From Xanthomonas dyei (GTDB taxonomy: Bacteria; Pseudomonadota; Gammaproteobacteria; Xanthomonadales; Xanthomonadaceae): a DNA stretch of 36,332 nt. The translations under genes were made by a program, and so were the position numbers. The stretch covers positions 1 through 36,332 of the forward strand of contig NZ_MDEE01000041.1 in the NCBI RefSeq assembly GCF_002939865.1, in the 5' to 3' direction. Of this stretch, positions 9,081 through 17,184 are shown one piece after another (positions within the stretch are counted from its first letter, which is position 1; each line of letters begins with the position of its first letter). The notes under the pieces are model-generated. The model saw only the letters and a program-made list of their open reading frames with translations. It made no database searches and had not been told where the DNA came from.

Positions 9081-9707
9081 TCACATCGGTTGCATGACCG
9101 ATTGCGCGACCACCAGCGACAGCTGCGTGCCGCCGCTGTTGGCTTGCAGACGAGCCAGCGCTTGTTGCGCCTTTTCGATCGAGGGGTAGGCGATCACCGC
9201 GCTGTTATCCACGGTCGAGGTGTAGACGATGCTTCCCCCCGAGTTGCGTGCCAGCAAGTTCGCGTTCGCCGGTGTGGTGCCGGTGAGTTTCAGCTGCGGC
9301 TGCACCAGGACCACACGTCCGTTGCGTTCGTTCACTGCTGCGGCAATGGTCCGTTCGGTACTGGATGCAGCTGCACTCAGGGAAGCGCTGCGCGCACTGC
9401 CGGCCGGCGTGTCCAGGATCACCGCGTAGGAGCCGATCCGCGCGGCAACCTTGCCATTGGGCGGTGCCGCGACGGTGCTGCTGAGGGTGTTCGCAGAGGG
9501 CGCCGGAGGGCCATCGGCGTGCTCGGCCGGAAGCCGGTCGGCGACCACCGTTGCCGGCAGCATGCGGTAGGTGTCCGTGCCGGATTTGAAACGTTCGCCG
9601 GTGGCAGCGGCGCTCAGTGCCCGAGCATCCATGTACTGCGCGGCCTGAGTGATGCCGCATGCACCGAAGCAGGCGAGGAATGCGGAAAGAACAAGCGTGG
9701 TTTTCAT
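9081..9707 (-). CDS. Secreted partner protein of subtilase cassette 3
   Basis: This 208-residue protein has a signal peptide at residues about 1-23 (ending ITQAAQ). The conserved family block AAATGERFKSGTDTYRMLP covers residues 33-51. Further shared blocks are GKVAARIGSYAVILD, ERTIAAAVNERNGRV, LKLTGTTPAN, GGSIVYTSTVDNSAVIAY and a C-terminal QSVMQPM. The ATG follows the protease stop by one base (TGACATG), the same junction as in the other two cassettes. It resembles the cassette 2 partner much more than the cassette 1 partner. No enzyme motif is visible. A role as folding helper or inhibitor of the adjacent protease is a contextual inference. Confidence 0.82.
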   Translation of the reverse strand: MKTTLVLSAFLACFGACGITQAAQYMDARALSAAATGERFKSGTDTYRMLPATVVADRLPAEHADGPPAPSANTLSSTVAAPPNGKVAARIGSYAVILDTPAGSARSASLSAAASSTERTIAAAVNERNGRVVLVQPQLKLTGTTPANANLLARNSGGSIVYTSTVDNSAVIAYPSIEKAQQALARLQANSGGTQLSLVVAQSVMQPM

Positions 9708-9708
9708 G

Positions 9709-11493
9709 TCAGTGCCCCAGGATGCGAAGTTTGAAGTTCTGCAGTGCCGCGGTGGTCTTCGGCTCGCTCATGTCGGTGACTTCCAGCATCCACACGCCTT
9801 GCGCCCTCTCATCCAGGAACGCATTGCTGGAGGTCAGGTCGATATAGAAGCCGGTTGTTGCATACGCCTCGGCATCCAGCACCGAAAACGGTGTAAGGAC
9901 ATAGCTGCGCGTACCGCTGGGCGATTCCAGGACCACACGCAGATTGCTGGGGTTGCGATGCGATGTGGCAAGCGATAACTGCACGCCTTCCACCTTCATT
10001 GCCTGGGTGATCCGGATGCGTTGTTTGGCCGGGTGCGCGGGCCCGCCGATCTGGCTCGCGGCCGCATTGGCGCTGACCCACTGCGTATCGCGCAATGCAG
10101 GCAGGGGCTTGAAATATCTCGCCTCATAGACTGCAGCGGCGCCGTCGGCCAATCCAAAGCCGTACCAGTTGCTGAAATGGTGCCCGGCCGCATTGGTGAT
10201 CCAACCCGGGTCGATCACGCTGCCCTGGTAGACCGCAGCAGGCTGCCAGGGATCCACCTGGCGCGCGGTCTTGGCCAGGATGTATTTGACATCGCGCGCG
10301 CTCAGGCTGGGGTTGGCGCTGAGGATGAGCGCCGCAACACCGGAGACGGTGGGCGCGGCCGCAGATGTGCCGTTCATCAGCGCGTTGTAGTTGCAGGATG
10401 CATCGATCTTGGACGCACTGCCGGCTAGCGCGTTTTCGACTTCTGCGCCGTCCACGTTATCGCCGGCGCTGCAGCCGCTGAGATCGGTGGTGACGATGGC
10501 CGGGTCGTAGGCGAAGGGCGCGGCATCAGGGGCAAAGCTCTTGCCCGAATTGTGATAGAACTTGCGCTGGTATCCGAACTCTCCACCCAGGCCGGAAATC
10601 CACACCGCGGAACCAGACGACGAATAGGAGGCCCGCTTGCCCGTGGCATCCACGCTGGCGACGACGATCGTGCCGGGGAGACCACTCCACGGATCGACAT
10701 TTGCCAGCACGCAGCCGACATTCAAAGTGCGCGAAAGTTCGCTGCAGACATTGACCACTTTTCCATCTGTATCGCGTGCCAGAAAGCGCCTGAAGCCGTT
10801 GCCCGCAGACTTGACGTACACGCCACCGAGTCCGCCGCGTGTCGAGCGCATCAGCGCTTCCCAGGACTGCTGCTCCTCCACCGGAAAGTCGAGGTAGAAG
10901 GGCTGTGCCGACCCCCAACTATTATTGAATACATCGATGGTGCGTGCCTCCGGCCCATCGCCCCACGCATATCGGACGCTGGCGTCGCTGGTGGACGATG
11001 CCCGGCCCAGGAAGTCGAATCCGGCCAGCAAGGCCTCGGGTGCAACGCCGCGCCCGCCGCGCCCATTCCAGCCAACGGCCGCGATGATGCCCGCTACCGA
11101 GGTGCCGTGGCCGTTATCCGGATCGGTCGGCGTCGTGTCGTGCGATCCGTCGCCGAAGTTATGCGAGCCGTTGGGGATGATGTTGTCGGCCAGATCTTCG
11201 TGTCGCAGCTCCAGCCCGTCGTCGACCACGCCGACACGCACCCCACGGCCGCGAATCCCCAATGCATGCAGGATGTCCACATCCATATCGACGCCGGCCA
11301 CCGGACGGCTGTCGCCGATCACTTGCTGGCCCTGATTGGAGATGTGCCATTGATAACGCAGCAATGGATCGCCTTTGGCGTCTCCGGCACTTGCAGGGCT
11401 TGCCGGCTGTGCGGCGGTGGCCAGCAGGGGGGACGTTGCAATCACCAGCGCTCCGATCGTCGATGCGAGGTATCGCCTGCGAAGTAATTTCAT
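9709..11493 (-). CDS. Secreted subtilisin-like serine protease with C-terminal P domain (cassette 3)
   Basis: This 594-residue protein is intact. It has a signal peptide (residues about 1-28) and an S8 catalytic domain with Asp91 (VGVVDDGLELRHED), His129 (NGHGTSVAG), oxyanion Asn232 (VKSAGNGF) and Ser377 (MNGTSAAAP). A P domain covers about the last 125 residues (RIRITQAMKVEGVQLSL, LRVVLESPSGTRS, WMLEVTDM). The frame is open upstream to 11607, but the ATG at 11493 follows TGGAG and starts the signal peptide. Only about 13 residues lie between the signal peptide and the DPLLRYQWHISNQGQ block, so no classical inhibitory propeptide is present. It is the most upstream of the three tandem cassettes. 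Confidence 0.93.
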   Translation of the reverse strand: MKLLRRRYLASTIGALVIATSPLLATAAQPASPASAGDAKGDPLLRYQWHISNQGQQVIGDSRPVAGVDMDVDILHALGIRGRGVRVGVVDDGLELRHEDLADNIIPNGSHNFGDGSHDTTPTDPDNGHGTSVAGIIAAVGWNGRGGRGVAPEALLAGFDFLGRASSTSDASVRYAWGDGPEARTIDVFNNSWGSAQPFYLDFPVEEQQSWEALMRSTRGGLGGVYVKSAGNGFRRFLARDTDGKVVNVCSELSRTLNVGCVLANVDPWSGLPGTIVVASVDATGKRASYSSSGSAVWISGLGGEFGYQRKFYHNSGKSFAPDAAPFAYDPAIVTTDLSGCSAGDNVDGAEVENALAGSASKIDASCNYNALMNGTSAAAPTVSGVAALILSANPSLSARDVKYILAKTARQVDPWQPAAVYQGSVIDPGWITNAAGHHFSNWYGFGLADGAAAVYEARYFKPLPALRDTQWVSANAAASQIGGPAHPAKQRIRITQAMKVEGVQLSLATSHRNPSNLRVVLESPSGTRSYVLTPFSVLDAEAYATTGFYIDLTSSNAFLDERAQGVWMLEVTDMSEPKTTAALQNFKLRILGH

Positions 11494-11959
11494 TCCGATT
11501 GACTCCAGTTGGGGGTGGCATAGTCGAAGTGGCACAGATACACGCCCGGCCGATCGGGAACCGGTCAGCTGATGCTCCATCGCGCAGGTGATGGCCGTCA
11601 GGCCCAAGGCGATGGAGCCGGTGTCGGTGTCATGCGATTGCGGGGTTTGCCGCGGGGGGAAGATCAGTCGCGCCTATGCGACGCCGGATCTGCTGGATGC
11701 ACGCGGGGCATCCTGCGGCGTTTTCTGAAAGAAGGTGAATCCAAGGAGGCAGCAACAGGCGTCATGTCCACGTGTCCCGAAAGAGCCGGAAGAGCGCATC
11801 CGCGTGCCAAATGATGGATGCGACAGGTCGTTGATCGGCTCCCCTGTGCACAGTTGCGCAGCCGACGCTGGCGATGCGCAGGCACCGGCAGCGCCTTGAT
11901 TAAAAGTGGGTCGACCCGGGTGCGCAAGGCGAGCAAACAACGCATTGCGCGTGACCGAT

Positions 11960-12011
11960 TGCGCACTTTGTGTCGGTCCTGTCGGATCGCGCATTCACTA
12001 CGAAGTGCGCA
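11960..12011. repeat. Spaced perfect 9-bp inverted repeat
   Basis: TGCGCACTT at 11960-11968 and AAGTGCGCA at 12003-12011 are exact reverse complements separated by 34 bases. They lie in the long region upstream of protease cassette 3. This could be a pair of half-sites for a regulator or the base of a stem. Function is unknown. Confidence 0.4.
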
Positions 12012-12173
12012 GGGCCGAAATTGGGTCTTTGTTCGCCGCTTCATGCGATCGCGATATACACAAACAATCGTGATGCGCGGGATTTCTTCGCATGGCGAGC
12101 AGCTTGCGCCGGGCGCGATACGCGCAGCGGTCGGGGATGGTCGCCAATACGCGACGGCTGAAAGGTGGGCAGG

Positions 12174-12198
12174 ACGCAGGCACGTGCAGCGCCTGCGT
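12174..12198 (-). terminator. Hairpin downstream of the TonB-dependent receptor
   Basis: ACGCAGGC and GCCTGCGT form an 8-bp stem around 9 bases, about 90 bases past the receptor stop. There is no clear T-tract on the minus strand, so it is only a weak terminator candidate. Confidence 0.3.
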
Positions 12199-12289
12199 TG
12201 CCGCATCGGTGTTCCGAAGGCGCCGCGGGGCGTCCATGCGTAGACCACGCGGCAGCCCCGGAATGCGCACGGGAGCTCCCCTGCCTTGA

Positions 12290-14668
12290 TTACCAGCGAT
12301 ACGCTACCGACATCTGGTACTGCCGCCCGGCGATCGGCCGGCCCATGAACACACCGCCGGTCGCCGCACCCGGCACGCGCACGTTGCCTTCGGTGAGCCC
12401 CAGCGTATCGGTGACGTTGCTGCCGCTGGCGGTCACTTCCCAATGCTCGCCCACGTGCAGATTGGCGCCGATATCGACCATGTCGTAGGAAGGCAGGCGC
12501 TGGCTGTTGGCCAGATCGGCAAAGCGATCGCCGATGTAGGAGTACGTGGCAAATACCTTGAGATCGCCGAACGGCAGCATCCAGTAATAGCTCGGCGTGA
12601 GCCGGAACTGCCGCTTGGGTTGGCGCATCACCTGGTTGCCGGTGAACTCGCGATAGTTGCGGTATTTCGCATCCAGCCATACCCCGGTGCCAGCCAGCTC
12701 GAAGCCGCCGAACGGGCGGATCGCGCCTTCCACCTCCAGGCCGCGCGCACGCGAATCGCCAACGGCGGTGAAGTTGGCGCCATTGGCCAGGAATGCCTGG
12801 AACGGCGAATTCTTGAACGTGTTGTAGAACGCGGTGAGATACAGGTCGTAGGCGCTGGCACCGGACTTGAGGCCAAGCTCGTACTGGTCCACTTCCTGCA
12901 CGCGGTTCTGACCATCGCGCAGGTTATCGAAGCCGGGAAACTTCACACCCGAGTTGACGCGTGCGAACAGGCTGTTGCTGTCATTGAGTTTGAAGTTCAA
13001 GCCGGCCGTCCACGAGAACGCCTCGTCGTCCTGATCGATGCGACGTGTGGTCGCCAAGGCCAGCGAGGTGGCGTTGTCGTACAAGGTGGCGGGGTTGCCA
13101 TCCAGGTCCACCGTGCTGGTGTCGTGCACATTGCCGGTCACGCTCTGGCGCTCGTAGCGTGCGCCCAGGTCCAGGCGTAGCCGATCGTTGAGTTCCCACT
13201 CGTCGGCCACGAAGGCGGCGATGTTTTCGCCGTCGTAGTTGGCGCGCAGATTCAAGAACGCGGTGCTGGTGAAGCCCTGACGCGTGGCCTGGCGTCCATC
13301 GTCCAATGCCACGTCGATGCGCCGTGCGTTGTTCTGTGCGGTGAGCAACATGGTGTTGCCCAGGTACCAGGTATCGGCCGAGGAATACTTGGCGTAGTAA
13401 GCGCCCACGGTCAAGGTATTGCCGGCAAACAACTCACGGCTCAAGCGCAGATCGTTGGTGAAGGAATTCAGACGCTTGTCCACCGACCACCAGCCGGCTT
13501 CGAGCACCTGTTGATTCGGGTCCACTGCGCCGCCGCCATTGGTATACGTCGCGCTACCGCTGCTGCGGTAGCCGGCAATGAAATCGCTCAACCGCAGCGG
13601 CGCATCGCCGGTGAACAATGCATAGGTCGGCGCGCTGCCGCTCATCACGTTGAAGCGGTCGGCAATGGTCCAGTCGCCGATTTCCCAGTTGAGTTCGCCG
13701 CCGAACACATCGATGTTGACGCCGCGCCCATCGGCCAGGTCGCGTTGCACGGTCTCACCGTTCGGCCCGACCAGCAGGTCCACGTTGCGGAAATCGCGAC
13801 CGAGCAAGGTGCCGGTCTGCGCATTCAAGCCGGGGAAGCTGGACAAGTCATTGCCGTTATTGCGCGAGAGCAGCGGAATGGCGGTGTAGAAGGCATTGTT
13901 GTCGTCGGTATGCCGCGCATAGAACGACAGCTCGCCGCTGTCCCAGCGCTTGCTCAAGGTGGCGCTGAACTGGCCGCCCTTGTCGGCAGAAAACTGCGGG
14001 TCGCGCACGCCATCGGTTTCGCGGAAGAAACCGCCCACGCTGTAGTACCAGCCATTGCCCATCGGCCCGCTGTTGAACAGATCGATCCGGCGCAAATCAT
14101 TGTTGCCGCCGGTCAGGCGCACGCTGCCCTCCGGCTCGTCCTGGCCTTTTTTTTGAATGAAGTTGACCGTCAGCCCGGGCTGGCCGTTGGAAAAGATCGG
14201 GCTGGAGCCACCACGCAACACTTCCATGCGCTCGACGGTGTCGTCGACGCGGAACAGCGTGGAGTTCTCCAGAAACGACAGGGTCGGCGGTGGAAACAGC
14301 GGTGAGCCATCCAGCTGCATGGTCACAAACGGCGCGTCGCCTTCGGAAGGCATGCCGCGCACGAAGATGTTGGCACCGGTGCCGCCGCCGCTGGGTTCGG
14401 CCCACACGCCCGGTACGATCTTCAACAGGTCGGCAGTGCTCTGCGGCACCGCTTGCTGGATCTGTTCGGGGCTGGCGGTGGTGATCGAAAAGCTGGCATC
14501 GCGCTTGGCCAATCCCTTGAAGCGCGCGGTGCCGCTGACGATCACCGCATCCAGTGTGGTGGCGTCCTGCTTGGTTGTGGCTTGCGGTGCGGTCTGCGCC
14601 TGCGCCATTGGCGCAAGCAAGGTGGCGATGGTCAGCGATAACGCATAGCGGGGCATGGATGAGGGCAT
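12290..14668 (-). CDS. TonB-dependent outer-membrane receptor
   Basis: This 792-residue protein has a signal peptide (cleavage near residue 24, MAQAQ) and a TonB-box-like TLDAVIVSG at about 40. A plug domain follows to about 170 (STADLLKIVPGVWAEPSGG, NIFVRGMPSEGDAPFV, VERMEVLRGGSSPIFSNGQ). The 22-strand barrel ends in QYQMSVAYRW. The terminal residue is Trp rather than the usual Phe, which is tolerated by the assembly machinery. The frame is open to 14758, but the ATG at 14668 follows AAAAGGAAAT and begins the signal peptide. It transports an unknown ligand, such as a siderophore or oligosaccharide, using TonB-ExbB-ExbD energy. No neighbouring genes indicate the ligand; the adjacent protease block may simply be downstream. 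Confidence 0.92.
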   Translation of the reverse strand: MPSSMPRYALSLTIATLLAPMAQAQTAPQATTKQDATTLDAVIVSGTARFKGLAKRDASFSITTASPEQIQQAVPQSTADLLKIVPGVWAEPSGGGTGANIFVRGMPSEGDAPFVTMQLDGSPLFPPPTLSFLENSTLFRVDDTVERMEVLRGGSSPIFSNGQPGLTVNFIQKKGQDEPEGSVRLTGGNNDLRRIDLFNSGPMGNGWYYSVGGFFRETDGVRDPQFSADKGGQFSATLSKRWDSGELSFYARHTDDNNAFYTAIPLLSRNNGNDLSSFPGLNAQTGTLLGRDFRNVDLLVGPNGETVQRDLADGRGVNIDVFGGELNWEIGDWTIADRFNVMSGSAPTYALFTGDAPLRLSDFIAGYRSSGSATYTNGGGAVDPNQQVLEAGWWSVDKRLNSFTNDLRLSRELFAGNTLTVGAYYAKYSSADTWYLGNTMLLTAQNNARRIDVALDDGRQATRQGFTSTAFLNLRANYDGENIAAFVADEWELNDRLRLDLGARYERQSVTGNVHDTSTVDLDGNPATLYDNATSLALATTRRIDQDDEAFSWTAGLNFKLNDSNSLFARVNSGVKFPGFDNLRDGQNRVQEVDQYELGLKSGASAYDLYLTAFYNTFKNSPFQAFLANGANFTAVGDSRARGLEVEGAIRPFGGFELAGTGVWLDAKYRNYREFTGNQVMRQPKRQFRLTPSYYWMLPFGDLKVFATYSYIGDRFADLANSQRLPSYDMVDIGANLHVGEHWEVTASGSNVTDTLGLTEGNVRVPGAATGGVFMGRPIAGRQYQMSVAYRW

Positions 14669-14800
14669 GGCGATTTCCTTTTGTCGCAGCAACCGGCAGA
14701 TGCCGCCGCAGTGAACGGCGTGCTGCCTGAAAAAGTGACTTGCCGCACAGGAATGCATCGATGGCGCAACAAGCCTGCACAGCGCGTGTTGCTATTCTAA

Positions 14801-14820
14801 CGGAGTCGCGCGGAGTCGCG
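14801..14820. repeat. Tandem duplication of a 10-bp unit
   Basis: CGGAGTCGCG occurs twice head to tail upstream of the receptor gene. It could be a binding-site duplication or simple slippage. Confidence 0.6.
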
Positions 14821-14928
14821 CATAAAAGCTGTTGTGCGCCGCGTCAACGCATGCAGCGATCGACGTGTGCGTGATGCGCGAGCGTACGCATGGATCGAGC
14901 GGCTCTAGGGCAGCTCGGGAAACGGGTG

Positions 14929-15046
14929 TGCAGCTGCCAGGCGGACGCAGCTGATGCTCGCTGCGGCGTGTGCCACGCATACATCCCGATTCCTCCGCGT
15001 CGCCGCACCAAACTGACGACGGCTCGCTACGTTTTGGTAGCGGCTC
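14929..15046 (-). repeat. Dispersed structured repeat, copy A
   Basis: Read on the minus strand, these 118 bases align end to end with 36102-36221 on the plus strand with only about a 2-base length difference. Shared blocks include GCGAGCnGTCGTCAG, TGTATGCGTGG, AGCATCA and CCGCCTGGC. Both copies can form a hairpin around the GCGAGC-GTCGT loop, although the arm sequences differ. Both are intergenic. Confidence 0.6.
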
Positions 15047-15144
15047 TTGGCGCGCATGTTGACTCGAACGCATGCAGTGGCAACCACGTGCGATCGCTGC
15101 TGGGCGCAGCATGACGAAGATGATTGCGTTGTCCTACGCGCGTC

Positions 15145-16374
15145 TCATGTCGCGGCAACAGTGCGCAGCGGCGCCGCTTCGCGAATCGGCAGGTTGATCA
15201 GCGCAGCCGCAACCGCAAGCACCATGTCTCCGTACCACATCCAGCTGTAGTCGCCGCTGTGTTCCAGCACCACTCCGCCCAGCCAGGCGCCGAAGAAACC
15301 GCCGAGCTGGTGCGAGAGCAAGGTCAGGCCGAACAAGGTGCCCATGTAGCGCGGGCCGAACAGCTTGCCGATCAATCCCGCAGTCGGCGGCACCGTGGCC
15401 AGCCAGGTGAAGCCTAGCGCCGCAGCGAACAGATAGAACGTCAACGGTGTGGGCGGTGCGAGCAGGTACAGGCCGATCAGCACCGCGCGGCTGGCATACA
15501 TCGCGCATAGCAGCCATTTCATGCGCACGCGTTCGCCCAGTTTGCCGGCGACCAGACTGCCGGCCACATTGAACAGGCCGATCAACGCGATCGAGACCGC
15601 CGACACGCTTGCCGGCAACCCGCACAGCGCCACCTCGCCGGGCAGATGCGTGACCAGGAAGGCGATATGCACCCCGCAGGTGAAAAAGCCCAGATGCAGG
15701 CACCAATAACTGCGATCGCGTGCCGCCAGACTTAGTTGCGCACGCAGACCGATGTCATCGGCCGCGCGCACAGATGCATTGCCCGCTGCGGATGGCGCGC
15801 GGCGCAACGGCCAGGCCAGCGGCAAGGTCAGCAGCGACACCAACGCCAGGCCGATCATTGCCTTGACCCAGCCGGCCGCGCCGATCATCACCTGCACCAA
15901 GGGTGCGAAGACGAACTGGCCCAGCGAGCCGCCGGCATTGATCAATCCGGCCGCAAACGAACGCCGTTCCGGTGCGATGCGACTCGCGGTGGCGCCGATC
16001 AACACCGAAAAACTGCCGGCGCCGGCACCGGCTGCCGCCAACACGCCCAGCGACACGATCAAGCCCCATTCGCTGGCCAGCCACGGCGTCAGCGCCAATC
16101 CCAACGACAGCAGCACGCCGCCGAACAGCAGCACCGGCAGCGGCCCGCGCTGATCGGCAATTGCACCGAACACCGGTTGCACCGCGCCCCAGACCAATTG
16201 CCCGATCGCCAGCGCGAAGCTGATCGACGCGATACCGATGCCGGTCTGCCGATGGATCGGCTCGACGAACAGCCCGGTGGTCTGGCGCGCGCCCATGGTC
16301 AGCATCAGCATCGCCGAGGCGGTGAGCAGCAGGCCCCATTGCGCACTGGCGCGCGCGGTCGCCGACGCGCTCAT
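15145..16374 (-). CDS. MFS transporter
   Basis: This 409-residue inner-membrane protein has about 12 helices. Typical blocks are MGARQTTGLFVEPIHRQTG near helix 1, GAIADQRGPLPVLL as the loop 2-3 motif, and RIAPERRSFAAGLINAGGSLG near helix 5. It resembles the OFA/monocarboxylate-type or drug-type MFS proteins that hold the GxxAD(R/Q)xG loop motif. The start at 16374 overlaps the marR stop by four bases (ATGA), so it is translationally coupled to the regulator. The open frame continues far upstream, but that part is the marR gene in another frame. Its expression is probably controlled by the adjacent MarR protein. The substrate is unknown. Confidence 0.9.
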   Translation of the reverse strand: MSASATARASAQWGLLLTASAMLMLTMGARQTTGLFVEPIHRQTGIGIASISFALAIGQLVWGAVQPVFGAIADQRGPLPVLLFGGVLLSLGLALTPWLASEWGLIVSLGVLAAAGAGAGSFSVLIGATASRIAPERRSFAAGLINAGGSLGQFVFAPLVQVMIGAAGWVKAMIGLALVSLLTLPLAWPLRRAPSAAGNASVRAADDIGLRAQLSLAARDRSYWCLHLGFFTCGVHIAFLVTHLPGEVALCGLPASVSAVSIALIGLFNVAGSLVAGKLGERVRMKWLLCAMYASRAVLIGLYLLAPPTPLTFYLFAAALGFTWLATVPPTAGLIGKLFGPRYMGTLFGLTLLSHQLGGFFGAWLGGVVLEHSGDYSWMWYGDMVLAVAAALINLPIREAAPLRTVAAT

Positions 16375-16793
16375 GCGGCGGTATCCAGCACGGCGTCCAG
16401 ACGGTCCAGCGTGGCATGCAACTGCGCGGTGGGCGCTGCACCGAACAGCGTCTCGATGCGCTGCTGTGCGGCGAGCCAGTGCGGTTGTGCGCGACGCAGC
16501 AGCCCACGGCCGCTGCGGCTCAGGATCAACCACGTTTGCCGGGCATCGTCGCCGCGCTGGGTGGCGATCCATCCGGCGGCAAGCAAGGGTTTGAGATTGC
16601 GGGTGAGGGTGGTGCGATCCATGCCCAGCGCCTGCGCCAGCGTGCCCAGCGATTGCGCCGTCTGGAGCCGGCGCAGGATCGAATACGCGTTGAGGCTCAG
16701 CCCCACCGGTGCCAGCGCATGGTCGTACAGCTGCGACATCCGACGCGCCGCCCGGCGCAAATGAAAGCAGGTGCAGTTGGAAGTGCCTGACAT
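16371..16793 (-). CDS. MarR-family transcriptional regulator
   Basis: This 140-residue protein has the MarR fold. The N-terminal block is SNCTCFHLRRAARRMSQLYD. The recognition helix region is LGTLAQALGMDRTTLTRNLKPL (residues about 49-70), and the wing is QRGDDARQTWLILSRSGR. The start at 16793 was chosen because GCGGAG lies just upstream and the protein then has the normal family length; the frame is open to 16964. The CxC pair at residues 7 and 9 recurs in this MarR subgroup. It is cotranscribed with the MFS gene, and a palindrome in its own promoter suggests autorepression, typical of MarR-efflux operons. The ligand is unknown. Confidence 0.9.
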   Translation of the reverse strand: MSGTSNCTCFHLRRAARRMSQLYDHALAPVGLSLNAYSILRRLQTAQSLGTLAQALGMDRTTLTRNLKPLLAAGWIATQRGDDARQTWLILSRSGRGLLRRAQPHWLAAQQRIETLFGAAPTAQLHATLDRLDAVLDTAA

Positions 16794-16818
16794 GGACGCG
16801 CTCCGCAGAGATGACGGC

Positions 16819-16847
16819 ATATTGCGTGTATATACACTTATCGACAA
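16819..16847 (-). promoter_or_regulatory. marR-MFS promoter with palindromic operator candidate
   Basis: On the minus strand TTGTCG (16842-16847) and CAATAT (16819-16824) are spaced by 17 bases, like a sigma-70 promoter. The spacer contains the perfect 12-bp palindrome GTGTATATACAC at 16826-16837. A dimeric regulator bound there would block RNA polymerase, as expected for MarR autorepression. The promoter lies about 25 bases upstream of the marR ATG. Confidence 0.6.
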
Positions 16848-16918
16848 GTGGCAAGAATCGCTGTTGCCTGCCAAGCAACGGCCGCGTGCCGTCGATGCTG
16901 TCATCTCCAACCAACCAC

Positions 16919-16953
16919 GTAGGAGCGCACCCGGGCGCGACCACGCATGGTCG
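16919..16953 (+). repeat. REP-like palindromic element
   Basis: GTAGGAGCGCACCCGGGCGC starts with the GTAG tetranucleotide and continues into an imperfect palindrome, the form of REP elements mobilised by RAYT transposases in pseudomonads and xanthomonads. A second stem, CGACCA-CGCA-TGGTCG (16938-16953), follows directly. The element sits in the noncoding stretch upstream of marR. Confidence 0.6.
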
Positions 16954-17184
16954 TGACCGGTCATCGCGCAGGAGAGCGTGAACCGCCTTATCCGGTTCTG
17001 CCGGCGAACGACTCAAGGATTGCGCCAGAGCCAGTGCTGCTGCAATGACGCTGGCGCACAGCGATCAAGCCGTTACGAAGAGCTGGCGTTGTCCCGGCGC
17101 CGGGCCGTTCGCGCGATTCGGGGTGCGACAAGCACTACATCCCAGGCGCGGCGATCCGATCGTCAACCCATGCAGAACCCCAAA

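Larger units (their letters stand above)
11494..12289. other. 796-base region without a supported gene
   Basis: This region lies between the TonB-dependent receptor gene and the start of protease cassette 3, both on the minus strand. It should hold the promoter of the protease block and the 3' end of the receptor transcript. Open frames here have no recognisable family content and overlap each other. Two inverted repeats are listed separately. No tRNA or IS remnant was recognised. Confidence 0.5.
14669..15144. other. 476-base intergenic region with two repeat features
   Basis: The region separates the TonB-dependent receptor from the upstream minus-strand MFS gene, which ends at 15145. At 14801-14820 the decamer CGGAGTCGCG is duplicated in tandem, within about 150 bases of the receptor start. 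At 14929-15046 it holds one copy of a dispersed structured repeat, listed separately. No protein gene is supported here. Confidence 0.5.

Noticed and set aside
11572..12289. Several short open frames as genes
   Set aside because: They overlap each other on both strands, lack good ribosome sites and show no recognisable family.
15145..17016. A 623-residue MarR-MFS fusion as one long minus-strand frame
   Set aside because: The part before 16374 is out of frame with the real marR gene; the MFS start overlaps the marR stop by four bases, so two coupled genes explain the region better.
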